A stretch of DNA of 64,000 nucleotides from Undibacterium cyanobacteriorum (GTDB taxonomy: Bacteria > Pseudomonadota > Gammaproteobacteria > Burkholderiales > Burkholderiaceae_D). The translations under genes and the position numbers were made by a program. Numbering within the stretch: position 1 is the first letter of the stretch; each line of letters begins with the position of its first letter. Location of the stretch: contig NZ_CP133720.1 of NCBI RefSeq assembly GCF_031326225.1, forward strand, positions 4,402,001 to 4,466,000, in the 5' to 3' direction. Shown one piece after another: positions 60,842-64,000 of this stretch. Under the pieces are notes generated by a model. The model did not search any database and was not told the DNA's origin. It saw only the letters and a program-made list of their open reading frames with translations.

Positions 60842-63800
60842 ATGAAGTTTCAGCAGCACCTTGCTTCACCCCAGAGACGCTACCGAGCGACCCCGATCGC
60901 CATTGCAGTGAGTACGGCGTTATTAACCCTTTCGAACGCGCATGCACAGTCGGACGACACCAAAAAAACTGCCGAGAGCAACGCGCCCGCCACCGTCGTA
61001 ATCAGCGGCTATCGTTATTCGATTGAACAAAGCTTGGATCAAAAACGTAAAGCCAATGCCATCATCGATGTGGTGACAGCTGAAGATGTTGGTAAGTTCC
61101 CCGACAAAAACGTCGCCGATGCTTTGCAACGTGTACCGGGCGTGGTCGTCAATCGTGATGGTGGCGAAGGAAAGTATGTCAGCGTGCGTGGTTTATCCTC
61201 AGAACTCACGCTCACACAACTCAACGGCAACTACATCGCAACGGCTGAATCAAACGGCGACCCCACCCGCTCTTTCAACTACATGTTGATGCCATCGAAT
61301 ATGCTGGCGAGTGCGGAGCTGTTTAAATCTCCTGAAGCACGCCTCGATGAAGGTGGCATCGGTGGCACCGTGATCTTACGTACCCGTCGCCCATTAGAAG
61401 TCAAATCGAATAGTGGTTTTGTCTCGGCTGAAGGAACTTGGGCCGACACAACCAAGAAAACCGATGGGCAATTTTCCGGACAATACGCGTGGCATGACGA
61501 CAGCAATCAATTCGGTGTTTTGCTCGGCTACACGCAACAACAACGTACCACCCGCACCATGGGCGCTAGTACGGAAAACTGGCAATGGTATGCCGACAAT
61601 TACAAGACCAATCCAGCTGTCGACGTCAATGGTCAAGCGTCTGGTTTGAATTCACGTTGGTGGGGCCAATCAGGCTTCTACGATCAAAGCGGTAAGTACT
61701 ACACCAACTTCATGATGCCGACCTCGGTCAACCTCGGCATCAAGAGTGAGGATCGTGAACGCAAGGGTGGGCAAATGACCCTGCAGTACAAGCCTCTCAA
61801 GAACTTAACATTCACGGCGAATTACTTCCGCTTCGATTTATCGCAAAATTCGCAAACAAATCTGCTCAAAGTACCTGAGTGGAATTTGGCACGTTACGAC
61901 GGCGACGGTAACTGGCCGGGTGGACGTATGCTCGATAGCCTGAGCTTCGATCGCAGCGGCACCATTGTCACTGGCGCTAATTACAGCGCCCATCAAGGCA
62001 AGACTTATTATTGCAGCGGTGATGCAGCAGCGGCTGGTGGTGTGAAAAACACCGGTGGTTTCGGTCCGGATGACTGCACCATTCCAACTCCACAAATCAC
62101 CGGCAGCTACAACCGCGAACGTGCTTTGTCGCAGACGGCAGACTTCGAGGCTGAATGGCATGGGCAGTCTTTGGATGCCAATTTCAAATTCGGCCATACC
62201 TGGGCAAGCGGCGGTCCCGAAATGCAATTCACGATGCCGATTAAGCCTCGCCTACAAAACGCCAACGGCAGCTGGACCTTGGGTAACTACGCGAGCTCCT
62301 GGAGTACGGTTGGCACGCCAAGTATGAGCTTCTCACCTGAGCTGATGGCAAACTTGCAGAAGGGTATAGGCGAGATCGATCTAGGTTCCACCTCATCGTC
62401 GTGGACCAAGAACGGCACACAACAAAAATACGCACAAGCCGATTTCACATGGCAGGCGGACAGTGATTGGCTTGAATCATTGCAGTTTGGTGGTAAGTTA
62501 CGTGATGGCGGTACCCATCGTAGCACTGGCAATACCTACTGGGCCTGCAAAGGAAAAGACGCGAGCAATTACGATAATCGCTTCCAAGCCGGTTGCGATG
62601 CCAGCGCCAATAAATTCCAAGCGAGCTATCTGTATCCAAACTCCCTCGGAGATATCGCCGGTGGTTTTACAGCCAGCGCTTTCCCTGCCATCAATTACGC
62701 GGCCTACATCGATCACTTGAATCAAACGTATGGGACTATGCAAACCCGCAACGAGGACAATTTTGTCTATAACGTCAGCGAGAAAATCAGTGCGGCCTAT
62801 TTGCAGGCCAACATCAAGACCACGCATTTGCGCGGTAATGTCGGTTTGCGCCTCGTCAAAACGAAACAACATGCCGACTCTACCGATCAAGTCGATTACT
62901 ACAACGACTATTTTTACAATGGTAGCAACGGCACGCCTGCGCCATGCCGCGCGGGTGGCCTTCCAGCACTCGGTGCACCAGCGGGTTCGGGTTGCGTCAG
63001 TGGCTTCACGACCTTACCTGATAGCACGGCACATACCTCGTCGTTTGTGGTCAGTTCTTTAGATCGCAGCTACACCGATGTCCTACCAAGTATTAACCTC
63101 GCCTACGATTTATCGAATACTTTATTGCTGCGCGCAGCGGCCTCCAAAGTTGTGGCCCGTCCTAGTTACGGAGATATTGCCTTACCCGGCAACTTGTCTT
63201 ACTACAGCCAAGAGTATGTGAACGATCGTCGTTTAATCGGTGGTGGTGATCAACAAGGTTGGTTTGGTTCCGGCAGTAATAAGGCCTTGGAACCCTACAA
63301 GGCCGCGCAATTTGATCTCGGCTTAGAATGGTATTTGCAACGTGGTTCTATCGTCGGCGCTGGTCTGTTCCGCAAAAACGTCAGCAACTTCTCGGTGCCA
63401 GTCGTGCTCACCGTGCCTTTGAATGTGGGCGGCAATGCGGTAACGGTGCAGAACTATTCCACTACCGCCGGTGGTCGCGATGCAGTATCACAAGGATTGG
63501 AATTGTATGCGCAACATACCTGGAATTCCGGTGTCGGTGTGCAAGCCAACTACACCTACAACCAAACCAATCAAGCAGCGATCACATTGGGTAATGGCAA
63601 AGTCATTGGTAAGTCACCGTTGGTCGGCAGTGCCCGCAATCAAGCCAACCTGACCGTGTTCTATAGCAATGATCAGTACTTAGTGCGCGCTTCCTACAAT
63701 CGCCGTGGTGAAGTGGTTGGTGGTTTAGTCAACGGCCTCAATGTGTATCAAGAACCGTATAGTCAATTGGATTTGAATGCAGCGTACAACTTCAATCCAC

Positions 63801-63940
63801 AACTGAGTTTGACCTTTGCCGTGCTTAACCTGACTAAGGCGGAATCTCGCTCGCATTTAGGCAACGACACCAAAGATCGCTTTTACTCAAGTGGCTATGC
63901 AGGTCGCGTCGCCTATGCGGGTTTGAATTATAAGTTTTAA
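60842..63940 (+). CDS. TonB-dependent receptor (large TIGR01782-type)
   Basis: A 1032-residue outer-membrane receptor. A signal peptide (PIAIAVSTALLTLSNAHAQ, cut about 36) is followed by a plug domain (about 50-180): VVISGYRYSIEQSLDQKRKANAIIDVVTAEDVGKFPDKNVADALQRVPGV, NRDGGEGKYVSVRGLSS, LRTRRPLEV. The barrel runs to the final AYAGLNYKF aromatic end. The GKFPDKNVADALQR wording and length place it in the TonB-Xanth-Caul group (TIGR01782), which often imports plant- or algae-derived sugars and oligosaccharides in proteobacteria. AAGGAG lies seven bases before the ATG at 60842. Promoter at 60612. No sugar-use genes are in the window, so the substrate is open. Confidence 0.95.
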   Translation: MKFQQHLASPQRRYRATPIAIAVSTALLTLSNAHAQSDDTKKTAESNAPATVVISGYRYSIEQSLDQKRKANAIIDVVTAEDVGKFPDKNVADALQRVPGVVVNRDGGEGKYVSVRGLSSELTLTQLNGNYIATAESNGDPTRSFNYMLMPSNMLASAELFKSPEARLDEGGIGGTVILRTRRPLEVKSNSGFVSAEGTWADTTKKTDGQFSGQYAWHDDSNQFGVLLGYTQQQRTTRTMGASTENWQWYADNYKTNPAVDVNGQASGLNSRWWGQSGFYDQSGKYYTNFMMPTSVNLGIKSEDRERKGGQMTLQYKPLKNLTFTANYFRFDLSQNSQTNLLKVPEWNLARYDGDGNWPGGRMLDSLSFDRSGTIVTGANYSAHQGKTYYCSGDAAAAGGVKNTGGFGPDDCTIPTPQITGSYNRERALSQTADFEAEWHGQSLDANFKFGHTWASGGPEMQFTMPIKPRLQNANGSWTLGNYASSWSTVGTPSMSFSPELMANLQKGIGEIDLGSTSSSWTKNGTQQKYAQADFTWQADSDWLESLQFGGKLRDGGTHRSTGNTYWACKGKDASNYDNRFQAGCDASANKFQASYLYPNSLGDIAGGFTASAFPAINYAAYIDHLNQTYGTMQTRNEDNFVYNVSEKISAAYLQANIKTTHLRGNVGLRLVKTKQHADSTDQVDYYNDYFYNGSNGTPAPCRAGGLPALGAPAGSGCVSGFTTLPDSTAHTSSFVVSSLDRSYTDVLPSINLAYDLSNTLLLRAAASKVVARPSYGDIALPGNLSYYSQEYVNDRRLIGGGDQQGWFGSGSNKALEPYKAAQFDLGLEWYLQRGSIVGAGLFRKNVSNFSVPVVLTVPLNVGGNAVTVQNYSTTAGGRDAVSQGLELYAQHTWNSGVGVQANYTYNQTNQAAITLGNGKVIGKSPLVGSARNQANLTVFYSNDQYLVRASYNRRGEVVGGLVNGLNVYQEPYSQLDLNAAYNFNPQLSLTFAVLNLTKAESRSHLGNDTKDRFYSSGYAGRVAYAGLNYKF

Positions 63941-64000
63941 GCCTCGATTCAATAATCACCTTGAAGACTGAGCTTTAAGCGAAAGGTAAATCGCATCTAT

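Overview
The window reads as ordinary chromosome of a Gram-negative betaproteobacterium. Gene order (hemE beside priA), about half G+C by eye, a YceH protein, many TonB-dependent receptors and secreted peptidases, and short single-gene transcription units suit the Burkholderiales, most like Oxalobacteraceae such as Undibacterium; the genus is an inference. I see no phage, insertion sequence, tRNA, rRNA or CRISPR array. About 52 protein genes cover nearly all of it.

Left part (1-21 kb). The end of an ECF sigma factor meets, tail to tail, a membrane Ser/Thr kinase with a TPR-like C-terminal half. Then come a secreted orphan protein, a four-gene plus-strand cluster (secreted orphan, Asp/Glu-type racemase, alpha/beta hydrolase, YgiD-type extradiol dioxygenase), a divergent pair of secreted peptidases (M28 and S9), a TonB siderophore receptor behind a Fur-like box, a secreted DUF1877 protein, a hexose-6-phosphate mutarotase-like protein, a lipoprotein made of 13 alternating 20/19-residue GSGD repeats, a TlpA thioredoxin, a TraB/GumN protein and an APC amino acid permease whose upstream region carries a candidate structured RNA.

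Middle (21-44 kb, mostly minus strand). A DesK/DesR-type two-component system is followed by EthD and GNAT genes. Next are an amidohydrolase fused to a CIA30 domain, a HAD phosphatase, the DUF2339-DUF3999 membrane pair, a GNAT, a VOC protein, a PilZ protein, YceH, and a translationally coupled MBOAT-SGNH-SGNH operon that probably O-acylates an envelope or exported glycan. A lipoprotein hydrolase, priA and hemE follow. The priA-hemE gap is AT-rich and holds five DnaA-box-like 9-mers.

Right part (44-64 kb, mostly plus strand). A suppressor-of-fused protein is paired with a zinc-knuckle membrane protein. The gap behind them holds four copies of TGTCAA-N5-CTTTACA interleaved with two intrinsic terminators, the most unusual noncoding stretch here. 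Small secreted or membrane proteins and enzymes follow: alpha/beta hydrolase, SBP_bac_3 protein, DUF2214, glutaminyl cyclotransferase, SOUL, PhnB-like VOC, an HELGH lipoprotein metallopeptidase, a methyltransferase, a LysR regulator divergent from a small CBU_0592-like membrane protein, GNAT, DUF4124 and DUF885 proteins. A large TonB receptor closes the window.

Functionally the window leans towards uptake and breakdown of peptides and other polymers (M28, S9, DUF885, amidohydrolase, cyclotransferase, amino acid permease, two TonB receptors) and towards envelope modification.
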